From Echinicola pacifica DSM 19836 (GTDB lineage Bacteria > Bacteroidota > Bacteroidia > Cytophagales > Cyclobacteriaceae), in the NCBI RefSeq assembly GCF_000373245.1, contig NZ_KB890739.1, forward strand, positions 659,099 to 723,098: 64,000 bases of DNA. The letters are read 5' to 3'. The number at the start of each line of letters is the position of its first letter. Positions within the stretch are counted from its first letter, which is position 1. Both the position numbers and the translations under genes were made by a program. The notes under the pieces were generated by a model. It ran no database searches. It worked only from the letters and a program-made list of their open reading frames with translations, and was not told the origin of the DNA. Below are positions 53,379 to 62,449 of this stretch, piece after piece.

Positions 53379-54395
53379 ATGACGGCAAAACAGCGAATAG
53401 AGGCATTTATCGCTTTAGGGAATAAGATCGAGGCATGTTCTGACCAGGAGCTTGATGACCTTTTTAGACGGGCTGAAAATAATAATAGCTGGTTTACCCC
53501 CGAGCAGGTAAATATGGCGATCAAGGGAATTCGGGAATTACTATTGGAAAAACCACTTTTGCAATGGGCTAATAGGTATTCTTTACCTGATGGCTTTCGA
53601 GGTCTCAAAATCGGCGTATTGATGGCGGGAAATATACCAGGGGTAGGTTTCCATGACCTGATGATGGTGCTCCTTGCGGGATACCAAGCGCATGTGAAGC
53701 TGAGCTCCAATGACCAGGTGGTGATCAAATGGCTGGTAGCGCAGCTGCGAGAGCTCGCTCCAGAATTAGCGGACCGGGTGTTTTTTGAGGAAATGCTGAA
53801 AGCAAAAGATGCCTATATCGCCACTGGAAGTGATAATTCTGCGCGTTATTTTGAATATTATTTTGGGAAATACCCCAGCATCATTCGTAAAAACCGAACA
53901 TCGGTGGCCGTGCTTAATGGTCAGGAAACCAGTGAGGATTATTTGGCGCTGGCTGGAGACGTATTCCAGTATTTTGGGCTGGGCTGCCGGAATGTCTCCA
54001 AGGTTTACCTGAAATCGGAGCAGCAGATCAAGGACTTTTATGATGCTATCGAAGCGTACCAACTCATCACTAGTCAGCATAAATACCTAAATAATTACGA
54101 TTATAATAAATCAATCTATTTGGTAAATGGTGAGCCTCATCTGGATAATGGCTTCCTATTGACCAAAAATAGCAGCGATCTGGTATCGCCAGTGGCGGTG
54201 CTATATTATGAAATATATGAGGAGGCAGAGCAGCTAAAGGCCTTACTATCGGAGCAGGAATCAAAAATCCAGTGTGTGGTGAGCAAAGACGCTTGGTTTG
54301 AGGGGAGTTTAGCCTTTGGAGAAGCCCAATGTCCTGGGGTGGAGGACTATGCTGATCATGTAGATACGATGGCCTTTTTGCTGGGTTTGAAATAA
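53379..54395 (+). CDS. LuxC-family acyl-CoA reductase
   Basis: A 338-residue aldehyde dehydrogenase-related enzyme of the LuxC type, shorter than full LuxC. LKIGVLMAGNIPGVGFHDLMMVLLAG near residue 77 is the nucleotide-binding region and YFGLGCRNVSKVY contains the probable catalytic cysteine (residue 203). IRKNRTSVAVLNGQE and SQHKYLNNYDYNKS are conserved. It reduces an acyl-CoA or acyl-ACP to the aldehyde, or releases the acyl group. The role in this organism is unknown; the divergent ferredoxin is its closest neighbour. Confidence 0.85.
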   Translation: MTAKQRIEAFIALGNKIEACSDQELDDLFRRAENNNSWFTPEQVNMAIKGIRELLLEKPLLQWANRYSLPDGFRGLKIGVLMAGNIPGVGFHDLMMVLLAGYQAHVKLSSNDQVVIKWLVAQLRELAPELADRVFFEEMLKAKDAYIATGSDNSARYFEYYFGKYPSIIRKNRTSVAVLNGQETSEDYLALAGDVFQYFGLGCRNVSKVYLKSEQQIKDFYDAIEAYQLITSQHKYLNNYDYNKSIYLVNGEPHLDNGFLLTKNSSDLVSPVAVLYYEIYEEAEQLKALLSEQESKIQCVVSKDAWFEGSLAFGEAQCPGVEDYADHVDTMAFLLGLK

Positions 54396-54603
54396 AGCCT
54401 TGCTTATTCTTTTGTTTTTCAGTACTTTAAGCCTGAGGGTTTTGAGTGAAAATTTCTTAGAAGCCTAACTTTTGGAAGCATGAAGCTCACACATTCATGC
54501 TTTCTACATTGACTAAAATAAAGCCCGAGTAAGGGGGTTATTTTAAACCCGTATAAATAAGTAACATTACTTAGGTATTGCTTCCATTTTTCGCCTAAAA
54601 ATG

Positions 54604-54611
54604 TATCTTTG
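54604..54611 (+). promoter_or_regulatory. -7 element of the aconitase gene
   Basis: TATCTTTG matches TAnnTTTG, 50 nt before the chosen start at 54661. It also shows that the in-frame ATG at 54601, which lies within and before this box, is not the start. A TTG is at 54578-54580, a spacer of 23 nt. Confidence 0.7.
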
Positions 54612-54660
54612 CCAACGATTTAACAGAAATCAAGTTATCACTAAAAATAATTCATTTCAA

Positions 54661-56934
54661 ATGGCATTTGATATAGAAATGATCAAGGCAGTGTATGCAA
54701 AGTACCCTGAGCGTATAGCTGCTGCCCGTAAGACAGTGGGTAAACCATTGACTTTAGCAGAAAAAATACTTTACGCTCATTTATGGGAAGGTAATGCTAC
54801 TGAAACCTACGCAAGAGGGAAGTCCTATGTGGATTTTGCTCCTGATAGAGTTGCGATGCAGGATGCAACCGCGCAAATGGCGCTATTGCAATTTATGCAG
54901 GCAGGTAAGAAGAAAGTAGCTGTTCCCTCCACGGTGCATTGTGATCACCTGATCTTAGCGCAGAAAGGCGCAAAACAAGATTTGAGAGATTCACTTACTG
55001 CCAGTGGTGAGGTATTTAACTTTTTAGAATCTGTTTCTAACAAATACGGAATAGGTTTTTGGAAGCCAGGAGCTGGAATTATTCACCAAGTAGTAATTGA
55101 AAATTATGCCTTTCCAGGTGGAATGATGATCGGTACCGATTCTCACACCGTGAATGCAGGTGGACTAGGAATGGTCGCCATCGGTGTAGGTGGTGCAGAT
55201 GCAGTGGATGTAATGGCCGGTATGGCTTGGGAATTGAAATTCCCTAAGTTGATCGGTGTGAAGCTTACTGGTAAAATGAACGGCTGGACTTCTGCTAAGG
55301 ATGTCATCCTTAAGGTGGCAGGTATTCTTACCGTAAAAGGTGGTACAGGATGTATCGTTGAATATTTTGGCGAAGGTGCTAAGTCTCTTTCTGCTACTGG
55401 TAAAGGAACCATCTGTAATATGGGCGCAGAGATCGGCGCAACCACTTCTACTTTTGGTTATGATGACTCCATGGCCAGGTACTTGAAGTCCACCGGTAGA
55501 GAGGATGTAGCCTTGCTAGCTGATGGCATCAAGGAGCACCTGACAGGTGATGATGAAGTATATAGCAATCCTGAAAGCTATTTTGATCAAGTGATCGAAA
55601 TCGACTTGAGCACTTTAGAGCCTCATATCAATGGTCCATTTACGCCAGATAGAGCTACACCAGTGTCGCAAATCAGAGCTGAAGCAGAGAAAAATGACTG
55701 GCCTACCAAAGTAGAATGGGGACTGATCGGTTCTTGTACCAACTCTTCTTATGAAGATTTGGCAAGAGCAAGCTCCATCGCGCAGCAGGCAATTGATAAA
55801 AAATTAAAAACCAAAGCAGATTTCGGGATCAACCCAGGGTCTGAGCAGGTGAGATTTACAGCAGATAGAGATGGTCTCTTGAGGATTTTTGAAAATCTTG
55901 ACGCCACCATCTTTACCAATGCCTGTGGACCATGTATCGGTCAGTGGGCTAGAACTGGTGCTGATAAGCAGGAGAAAAATACCATCGTTCACTCTTTCAA
56001 TAGAAACTTCTCTAAAAGAGCCGATGGTAATCCAAATACTCACGCATTTGTGACCTCTCCAGAAATGGTAGCCGCCATCGCGATTTCAGGTGATCTAGGC
56101 TTTAATCCACTTACGGATACCTTATTAAATGAAGATGGTGTAGAGGTGAAGCTTGACCCGCCAGTAGGTGATGAGCTTCCGGAAAAAGGATTTGCCGTAG
56201 AAGATAATGGTTACCAAGAGCCAGCATTGGATGGTTCCGGAGTAGAAGTTATCGTAAACGTGGATTCTAAGCGTCTTCAATTATTGGAGCCATTTGAGCC
56301 TTGGAATGGTCATAATATTACAGGAGCCAAATTGCTGATCAAAGCTTTTGGCAAGTGTACCACCGATCACATCTCCATGGCTGGCCCTTGGTTGAGGTTC
56401 CGTGGTCACCTTGATAATATCTCTGACAACTGCCTAATCGGCGCTGTGAATGCCTTCAATGAGCAAACCAATTCTGTAAAAAGCCAGCTAACTGGTGAGT
56501 ATGGTCCTGTGCCAGCCACCGCCAGAGGGTATAAGGCTGCGGGCGTTCCTACGATCGTCGTTGGTGATCATAATTACGGAGAGGGTTCTTCTCGTGAGCA
56601 TGCTGCCATGGAGCCTAGACACCTAGGTGTCAAAGCGGTTTTGGTGAAGTCTTTTGCACGAATTCATGAAACTAACCTTAAGAAGCAAGGTATGCTTGGT
56701 CTTACCTTCGCCAATGAGGCTGACTATGATAAAGTTAAGGAAGATGATACCATCAACTTCCTGGATTTAGATCAGTTCGCTCCTGAAAAACCACTCGCTA
56801 TCGAATTCGTTCATAGCGATGGCTCTAAGGATGTAATCCTGGCTAATCATAGCTATAATGATGCTCAGATTGGTTGGTTCAAAGCAGGATCTGCATTGAA
56901 CCTGATCAAGACAGAACAGAAGAAAAATGCTTAA
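54661..56934 (+). CDS. acn: Aconitate hydratase
   Basis: A 757-residue protein of the mitochondrial-type aconitase family, which isomerises citrate to isocitrate in the TCA cycle. The iron-sulphur cluster cysteines lie in [10 protein letters not shown] (near residue 360) and in [11 protein letters not shown] (two Cys, near residues 423 and 426). Substrate residues include [14 protein letters not shown] (near residue 160), and the swivelling domain carries [22 protein letters not shown] near residue 640. The start at 54661 gives [12 protein letters not shown], and the promoter position supports it. It is monocistronic, with its own promoter and terminator. Confidence 0.95.
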   Translation: MAFDIEMIKAVYAKYPERIAAARKTVGKPLTLAEKILYAHLWEGNATETYARGKSYVDFAPDRVAMQDATAQMALLQFMQAGKKKVAVPSTVHCDHLILAQKGAKQDLRDSLTASGEVFNFLESVSNKYGIGFWKPGAGIIHQVVIENYAFPGGMMIGTDSHTVNAGGLGMVAIGVGGADAVDVMAGMAWELKFPKLIGVKLTGKMNGWTSAKDVILKVAGILTVKGGTGCIVEYFGEGAKSLSATGKGTICNMGAEIGATTSTFGYDDSMARYLKSTGREDVALLADGIKEHLTGDDEVYSNPESYFDQVIEIDLSTLEPHINGPFTPDRATPVSQIRAEAEKNDWPTKVEWGLIGSCTNSSYEDLARASSIAQQAIDKKLKTKADFGINPGSEQVRFTADRDGLLRIFENLDATIFTNACGPCIGQWARTGADKQEKNTIVHSFNRNFSKRADGNPNTHAFVTSPEMVAAIAISGDLGFNPLTDTLLNEDGVEVKLDPPVGDELPEKGFAVEDNGYQEPALDGSGVEVIVNVDSKRLQLLEPFEPWNGHNITGAKLLIKAFGKCTTDHISMAGPWLRFRGHLDNISDNCLIGAVNAFNEQTNSVKSQLTGEYGPVPATARGYKAAGVPTIVVGDHNYGEGSSREHAAMEPRHLGVKAVLVKSFARIHETNLKKQGMLGLTFANEADYDKVKEDDTINFLDLDQFAPEKPLAIEFVHSDGSKDVILANHSYNDAQIGWFKAGSALNLIKTEQKKNA

Positions 56935-56957
56935 TTAAAGCATAGTTTACTTATTTT

Positions 56958-56987
56958 AAAGCCTGAAGGTATTCTTCAGGCTTTTTT
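56958..56987 (+). terminator. Terminator of the aconitase gene
   Basis: AAAGCCTGAAG (56958-56968) and CTTCAGGCTTT (56974-56984) pair over 11 bp with loop GTATT, then T residues, 23 nt past the stop. Confidence 0.92.
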
Positions 56988-57207
56988 GTTTTTATCGTAG
57001 ACTATTGTTAATTAAGCGTTTCTGAATAATAGTAGGCTTAAAGATGTGATTAGACATTCTCCTGCTTTCCTCTATTTCGTTGTATTATTTGATGATAAAA
57101 TCGCTGTCTAATTGAGAATAGCTGTGTTTATTGGTGAATCTTACTGAAAAATAGTATATATTCATAGAGCTAAAAAGAAGGTTGTACCTGTTGAGGAATT
57201 GATTTAT

Positions 57208-57819
57208 ATGAAAAGTAAACTACTGGTCTTGATAGGCCTAATGATTTATACACTGTCTGTGCAGGCTCAGGATACGATTCCTCAGAAGCAGGAATCAGAG
57301 ATTAGTATATCTCAGGATGACTTTCCCCAAAATGCCATAACCTTGCTTCAGCATGTCTCTGAGGTTGATAAGATTAAGTTTTTCCAAAGGCAACCTTCGG
57401 ATGGGGAGGAGATATATGAAGCCAAATTGAAACTCAAAGGTCATGAATACAATGCGTCTTTTGATTCGGTGGGGACGCTGCGGACCGTGGAAGTACAGAT
57501 AGATTATAAGGAGATTTCTCCTGATAGTACCGCTGCTGCCGTAAAACAATATTTTGAGGATGATTTTCAAAAAATGAGGGTGCTGAGTACCACCAAAAAG
57601 TTCTTTCCCGCGGGACCAGGACTAGAGATTGACACTGTTATTGAGTCGATTCAGAAAGGAGAGGTGAATACTTTTCTTATCGTAAAATACCAGGTTCAGG
57701 TGTCTGGTCAGAGGAAATCTGCTCCTGCCACCATATATGATGTGACTTTCGATCATTTGGGAGTTTTTGAAAAAATGCAGCAAGTGGAGCTTCATAATAT
57801 GGAAAATATTATTTTTTAG
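57208..57819 (+). CDS. Secreted protein of unknown function
   Basis: The start at ATG 57208 gives 203 residues; a TTG three codons upstream is the only longer option. A signal peptide ends near residue 20 (LSVQAQ). The mature protein has repeated beta-strand units (EEIYEAKLKLKGHEYNASFDSVGTLRTVEV; IYDVTFDHLGVFEKMQQVEL) like PepSY-type periplasmic domains. I cannot name a family. It ends 2 nt before the DUF2490 gene and is probably co-expressed with it. Confidence 0.7.
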   Translation: MKSKLLVLIGLMIYTLSVQAQDTIPQKQESEISISQDDFPQNAITLLQHVSEVDKIKFFQRQPSDGEEIYEAKLKLKGHEYNASFDSVGTLRTVEVQIDYKEISPDSTAAAVKQYFEDDFQKMRVLSTTKKFFPAGPGLEIDTVIESIQKGEVNTFLIVKYQVQVSGQRKSAPATIYDVTFDHLGVFEKMQQVELHNMENIIF

Positions 57820-57821
57820 TA

Positions 57822-58538
57822 ATGAAAAGATGGTTTCTATTAGTTTATATCTGTTTTCAAATAATCCATAATGGCTATGGCCAGGGAGGAAAATACCTTG
57901 GTGGAGAGCTTGAAACAGCCTATACCCAGGAACTAAAAAAGGGTTGGATGTTAAATGGGAAGTTGTACCTTAAGATGTTTTGGTTTAAGGATGAAAATGA
58001 AGTCAGTGAAGAGAGTGATGAAGTAGCTGATCTGAATAATCTCAGACTTTCATTTACCGTGGCAAGGCAGCATTCCCCGTTTTTTTCATATGGTTTTGGC
58101 TACCTTTATGGCGGTCAGCAAGCCTTTACAGGTGATTTTACACCAGAAAATAGACTTTTTCAGCAAGTAACCTTCTCGCAGTTGGTGAGAGGAAAAGCAC
58201 GACTATCGGAGCAGATTAAGTTGGAAGAGCGATTTTTTGAATCCGGAAATAGAATGCGCTTGAGGGGAAAATTTGCCTATGAAATGCCCCTTCAGGGAAA
58301 AAATGTAGATCTAGGCGAATGGTATCTTTTGGGAGTATATGAGCCTCTCTTTGATCTGAGGCCTGAAGAGGAACGAAACGCGCTCTTATACGAGCATAGA
58401 TTCCAAATTAACCTGGGGAAATATACTTTGAAACAAAAGAAGATAGAGTACGGCGTAGGCTATTACCTGTCCACGGTAAGCAAAGCCGGTGATAAACAGG
58501 AGTTTTGGTTGGTTAGATTAGGGATATTCTTAAATTAA
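57822..58538 (+). CDS. DUF2490-type outer membrane beta-barrel protein
   Basis: A 238-residue protein with a signal peptide (cleavage near GYGQGG) and alternating strands of a small barrel: FFSYGFGYLYGG, FQQVTFSQLV, SEQIKLEERFF, RMRLRGKFAYEMPL and YEHRFQINLGKYT. It ends with an aromatic-containing strand (LVRLGIFLN). DUF2490 proteins are predicted outer membrane proteins of unknown function. It lies directly after the secreted protein gene (2-nt gap), which suggests a functional pair. Confidence 0.7.
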   Translation: MKRWFLLVYICFQIIHNGYGQGGKYLGGELETAYTQELKKGWMLNGKLYLKMFWFKDENEVSEESDEVADLNNLRLSFTVARQHSPFFSYGFGYLYGGQQAFTGDFTPENRLFQQVTFSQLVRGKARLSEQIKLEERFFESGNRMRLRGKFAYEMPLQGKNVDLGEWYLLGVYEPLFDLRPEEERNALLYEHRFQINLGKYTLKQKKIEYGVGYYLSTVSKAGDKQEFWLVRLGIFLN

Positions 58539-58633
58539 TTATGTATTTTGTACTATAATATGCTTTAGGCACGTTTTGTGTATCTATTTTACTGCAAATT
58601 GTATTAGTTTTTAATTTATCCTTCTGTAATAAT

Positions 58634-60505
58634 ATGGTGTTGACTTTTAGCAGTGGCTTGCAATCTATCCTAGACCATTCCTCTGACTTGATTTTTGCAG
58701 TGGAAAACCATCCGCCTTATAAGCTGGTATACGCCAACAGGGAGTTTAAGAAGGTTCTCACTGATGACGATGAGCCAAAGGAACTCAAAGATTTAGGGGT
58801 AAAGGGTGAGAATTTAGATGCTAGAGAAGAGTTTATAATTCGTTGGAACAATCATTATTATACTTTTTTAATGGAGGAATCTAAGGGCGAATCTGCGTAC
58901 CTATTCCACAAGGGGAGGAAAATCTCCACAACCAATCCACAATATTTGGAGATTCAAAGAACCTCTGCTGCCAGTCCTGAATTATACTTTGAGCAATTGC
59001 TGGATCGCTTACCGGCGGCTGCATTTCAATTGTCTATGGATTCTACGGGTAAGTTGAGGTTTGAATATTTAAGTAAGAAGATAAGGGATTTATTCAACCT
59101 AGATTTTGTGGAGTCCGGCGATGCTGGGATAGAGTACCTGCTGAGCAAGGTCCACCCAATGGATGTCGGAAGGGTATTGAAATCTATCGTTCATAGCACG
59201 CGAGTGAGGGAGAATTGGGAATGTGAATTTCGGATTATGCCTTCAGATGAGGATATGGACCCTGTATGGGTTCTTGGAATGGCCTATTTGGATGATACTG
59301 AAACAGGGGTGAAGTGGTATGGTTCTGTTTTAGAAATAACTGCAATTAAAAACCGGGAACAAGAACTCTTGAAAGACAAGGAGCATGCTGAAATTTCCAG
59401 CAATGCAAAATCAGATTTTATATCCACCCTAATTCATGAAGTTAGGACCCCTCTGAATGCCATTTCTGGGTCCGTCTATTCCTTATTTGAGGAAACGCAT
59501 ATAGATAGCCAAAAGCCCCTATTTAATACCATAAACTTTGCGGTAGATAATCTTATTGTCATGGTAAATGACCTTCTGGAATTTCAAAAAGCCCAGGCTG
59601 GGAAGGTATTTATTGAGTCAAAACCTTTCGGCCTGAGAAGTCTCCTGGCACAGGTCGTGGATGGCTTTGCCTATCAGGCTCATGAAAGTAAGAATACGCT
59701 GAACTTAGTGGTTTCAGAGAGGCTGGATGTGGAAGTCTTAGGGGATAAAGTGAGACTGGCGCAGGCGCTAAATAACCTGATATCAAACGCCCTAAAATTC
59801 ACCTCCGCTGGCAGGGTTGATGTGACCGCAACGGTCTCGCATGAATCTGCTCATGATTTGAAGGTTTATTTTGAGGTAAAGGATACGGGTAAAGGGATTT
59901 CTCCAGAGGATATTTCGAGGGTGTTTTCTGAATTTGATCAGGTAGGCTATAGTTTTGACGCCAAATATGGAGGCACCGGACTAGGAATGCCCATCACCAA
60001 GAAACTTCTTGAACTAATGGGAAGTGATATTAAGGTGGATTCAGAATTAGGAGTAGGCTCAAGTTTTCATTTTGAGCTAATATTCCCTAAAGTTGCAGAG
60101 CGCCAATCTTTGGATGCTGGGAATGATACCAGCACTAGAGAGATTTCTCCATCCACCAAGATATTGCTTGCTGAGGATAATGATGTCAATGCAATGGTGA
60201 TCCTGAAAATGCTCAGACGTTGGGGATTACAATGTGACCGTGTGACTAATGGCTTGGAGGCCGTAGAAGCCTTCGCTCGTAAGCATTATGACATCGTGCT
60301 GATGGACATTCAGATGCCCAAATTGAATGGCTGCCAGGCTGCTCGTATGATCAAATCCAGCAGTGCTGTGCCTATTATTGCGCTGACTGCTTCCTCCCAA
60401 AATGAGTGCTATCTCTCTAATGACATTGGGGGAATTGACCGTTTTGTACATAAGCCAATCAATGCAAAAGAACTCAAAAATAATATGCTGGAATTGATTG
60501 GTTAG
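58634..60505 (+). CDS. Hybrid histidine kinase with PAS domains and receiver
   Basis: A 623-residue cytoplasmic protein; no membrane segment is visible. Residues about 10-100 and 115-245 are PAS-like domains (SSDLIFAVENHPPYKLVYANREFKKV; GKLRFEYLSKKI ... VKWYGSVLEIT). HisKA follows with the phospho-accepting His268 in DFISTLIHEVRTPLNAISG, the ATPase domain has NLISNALKFTSAG, DTGKGISPED and GGTGLGMPITKKL, and a receiver domain ends the protein with Asp558 in VLMDIQMPKLNG and the Lys in VHKPIN. All key residues are intact, so it can autophosphorylate and pass on phosphate. No histidine phosphotransfer or regulator gene is next to it. Confidence 0.92.
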   Translation: MVLTFSSGLQSILDHSSDLIFAVENHPPYKLVYANREFKKVLTDDDEPKELKDLGVKGENLDAREEFIIRWNNHYYTFLMEESKGESAYLFHKGRKISTTNPQYLEIQRTSAASPELYFEQLLDRLPAAAFQLSMDSTGKLRFEYLSKKIRDLFNLDFVESGDAGIEYLLSKVHPMDVGRVLKSIVHSTRVRENWECEFRIMPSDEDMDPVWVLGMAYLDDTETGVKWYGSVLEITAIKNREQELLKDKEHAEISSNAKSDFISTLIHEVRTPLNAISGSVYSLFEETHIDSQKPLFNTINFAVDNLIVMVNDLLEFQKAQAGKVFIESKPFGLRSLLAQVVDGFAYQAHESKNTLNLVVSERLDVEVLGDKVRLAQALNNLISNALKFTSAGRVDVTATVSHESAHDLKVYFEVKDTGKGISPEDISRVFSEFDQVGYSFDAKYGGTGLGMPITKKLLELMGSDIKVDSELGVGSSFHFELIFPKVAERQSLDAGNDTSTREISPSTKILLAEDNDVNAMVILKMLRRWGLQCDRVTNGLEAVEAFARKHYDIVLMDIQMPKLNGCQAARMIKSSSAVPIIALTASSQNECYLSNDIGGIDRFVHKPINAKELKNNMLELIG

Positions 60506-60506
60506 T

Positions 60507-61457
60507 TTATTCCATTCCTTTTAGCTCTTCCAGGTATTTCTCAGTTAAACGTAAGCTGCTGTTTTTGGCATATACCTCTTCCAGGTACTTTTTTGCTTGC
60601 GGATATTTTCCTGTCAAGAAATAGTAAATCCCCTTATTCCGTAATGCATATATATTTTTACCATCCTGCTTTAGGCTAAGATTGATATCCTCCAAACCCT
60701 GATCGTAATTGCCCATATATAAAGAGTATAAGCCTCGGTTATTGTAGAAATAAGCTTGGGTACTATTGAGCTCAAGGGCCTTGTTTACCAAGTCGTAGGC
60801 AAGGGTGTAGTCCTGATTTTCGAAAGCAATCAGTGATTGTAAATTATAAATATGAGCTTCCTTAGGGTTGATCGTAAGCGCCTTGTTTAGGTCTTCTTCG
60901 GCCTTATTATAGTCTAGCAGATAATAATAAATCGAGGCCCTATTTACATAGAGGTCAGCTATTTCTGGAGTCAGCTCCAGGGCTGTGGTAAATGATTCCA
61001 GGGCCATATCATATTTGCCCATAGCTTCATGGACTATTCCCATCACAAAATACCCGCGATAATCACTGGGCTGTACCTTCTGAAGGGTCATTGCATCTTC
61101 CTGTGCCTTATAGTTTGCCCCAAAATCAAATTGCGCTAAGGCCCTGTGGTAATATGCCTCACTGAAATCAGGATTGTGCTGTAAGGTGCTATTATAATCG
61201 GCGATGGCCTTAGGATATTCGCTGAGCTTCGCATAGGCCAAGCCTCTATTGAAATAAGCATCTGAAAATTCAGGGTCGATAGAAATAGCCTCTTCGTAAT
61301 AATCAATAGCACCCTTAAAATCGTTCTCCTTCATTTTTTGGTTGCCCTTTAGCAGAAATCGACCCTTCTTATCCTCCGTAGAATCACATGCGACTAGGCT
61401 TGCGAATAGAAGTAAGGTGGCAAATAGATAAATGGAGGTAGGTTTTAGGAGTTTCAT
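60507..61457 (-). CDS. TPR-repeat lipoprotein
   Basis: A 316-residue protein with a lipoprotein signal (LLFASLVACDSTED, Cys24) and about eight tetratricopeptide repeats over residues 35-305 (for example FKGAIDYYEEAISIDPEFSDAYFNRGLAY and KYDMALESFTTALELTPEIADLYVNRASIYY). It probably scaffolds an envelope complex. It converges with the histidine kinase gene, 1 nt apart, with no terminator between them. It has a consensus promoter and a structured 5' leader, described separately. Confidence 0.9.
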   Translation of the reverse strand: MKLLKPTSIYLFATLLLFASLVACDSTEDKKGRFLLKGNQKMKENDFKGAIDYYEEAISIDPEFSDAYFNRGLAYAKLSEYPKAIADYNSTLQHNPDFSEAYYHRALAQFDFGANYKAQEDAMTLQKVQPSDYRGYFVMGIVHEAMGKYDMALESFTTALELTPEIADLYVNRASIYYYLLDYNKAEEDLNKALTINPKEAHIYNLQSLIAFENQDYTLAYDLVNKALELNSTQAYFYNNRGLYSLYMGNYDQGLEDINLSLKQDGKNIYALRNKGIYYFLTGKYPQAKKYLEEVYAKNSSLRLTEKYLEELKGME

Positions 61458-61567
61458 TAGAAGTGTATTAAAAGCGATGTACCTGGCTCAGGTCGCGGTC
61501 CGTTTATTGGTACGGGGATCATTTTCCTAGCCTGGGAAATGATCCTTTCGTTGCTTCCTGTCTTTGT
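61458..61567 (-). promoter_or_regulatory. Structured 5' leader of the TPR lipoprotein gene
   Basis: About 110 nt between the predicted start site and the ATG contain three successive hairpins on the minus strand. The first is a 12-position stem between 61534-61545 and 61516-61527 with loop AGGCTA. The second is CCGT/ACGG (61512-61515 with 61500-61503). The third is ACCTG-AGC-CAGGT (61481-61493) extended by GCG/CGC pairs at 61474-61476 and 61494-61496. No leader frame or T run is present. A regulatory element or a small RNA is possible. Confidence 0.5.
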
Positions 61568-61572
61568 TCCTG

Positions 61573-61603
61573 CAAAGGTAAATTGGAAATGTTCTATAGC
61601 CAA
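61573..61603 (-). promoter_or_regulatory. Promoter of the TPR lipoprotein gene
   Basis: On the minus strand TTGG (61603-61600), 19 nt, TACCTTTG (61580-61573), almost identical to the SRP RNA promoter. Start point would be near 61567. Confidence 0.82.
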
Positions 61604-62067
61604 TTATATTCCCTCTTATCGGCTATTATTTATTGGTAGGCCTGGCGGCAATGTGGACAATTCTAAAGGAGCAAGATTGTCCCTAGCGAGACTATCAGGC
61701 CTCACAATAGGTTTGTGAAGTAGATTTACCAATTATCTATTAAAGTATAGTCTATTTGCTAAAGATAGAGTGATTTTAAAAATAATTCGTAAATCGATTC
61801 TTTGTAATAAGTACTTGGACTCCTATAAAATACCAGTGTTTTAGGGGTTAGATAGGGCTTAGCCAAGGATATATTGCTATTGGCAGATTATTATTTGTTT
61901 TACTCTTGATATTTAAGCTTTGAGTACGAATTTAAGATTTTAAAATACAAGTGATATTGGCTAGTTTTGAATTGTAAAAGGTGTTTTTCACCTCTGATAA
62001 ACCCATAACCTAGAATACCCAGACTGATTATTGATTTTATTTTTAAAGTTCAAACTACATTTTAACT
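61604..62067. other. Intergenic region upstream of the arsC-like gene
   Basis: About 460 nt of AT-rich DNA without a supported gene, RNA or repeat. It separates the divergent TPR and arsC-like genes. Confidence 0.5.
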
Positions 62068-62421
62068 ATGGGAAAGGTAAAGATTTATCACAATCCACGA
62101 TGTACCAAAAGCAGACAAACCCTTAAGCTCTTGGAAGAAAATGAAGATCAAAGCAATATTGAGGTAATTAAGTACCTGGAGACTCCACCATCAGAGGATG
62201 AGTTAAGGGATATTTTGGATAAATTGGGCCTGACTGCGGCGGAGTTGGTTAGGAAAGGAGAGCAAGTGTGGAAAGATGATTTTCGCGATCGCTCACTTTC
62301 AGAGGATGAATTGATAAAAATTATGGTAGAAAACCCTAAATTGATAGAGCGACCAGTGGTGGTGAAAGATGGGAAAGCGGTATTGGGAAGACCACCCGAG
62401 AATGTCATGTTGATATTATAA
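62068..62421 (+). CDS. arsC: ArsC-family reductase, glutaredoxin-like
   Basis: A 117-residue protein of the glutaredoxin-dependent arsenate reductase/Spx superfamily. The N-terminal YHNPRCTKSRQTL carries the catalytic Cys (residue 12), and the C-terminal RPVVVKDGKAVLGRPPENV has the conserved arginine and proline-rich ending. It reduces arsenate to arsenite, or is a relative with another thiol role. No arsenite pump or ArsR is adjacent; instead a cation efflux gene follows after 28 nt, so a wider metal-stress role is possible. Confidence 0.85.
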   Translation: MGKVKIYHNPRCTKSRQTLKLLEENEDQSNIEVIKYLETPPSEDELRDILDKLGLTAAELVRKGEQVWKDDFRDRSLSEDELIKIMVENPKLIERPVVVKDGKAVLGRPPENVMLIL

Positions 62422-62449
62422 TTATACAATAGCCAGAAAAAATAACCAA

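Noticed and set aside
53186-53728. 180-codon minus-strand frame between the ferredoxin and acyl-CoA reductase genes
   Set aside because: It overlaps the well-supported reductase gene antisense by 350 nt, and its composition (Ser, Ile, Arg, Leu runs) does not resemble a folded protein.
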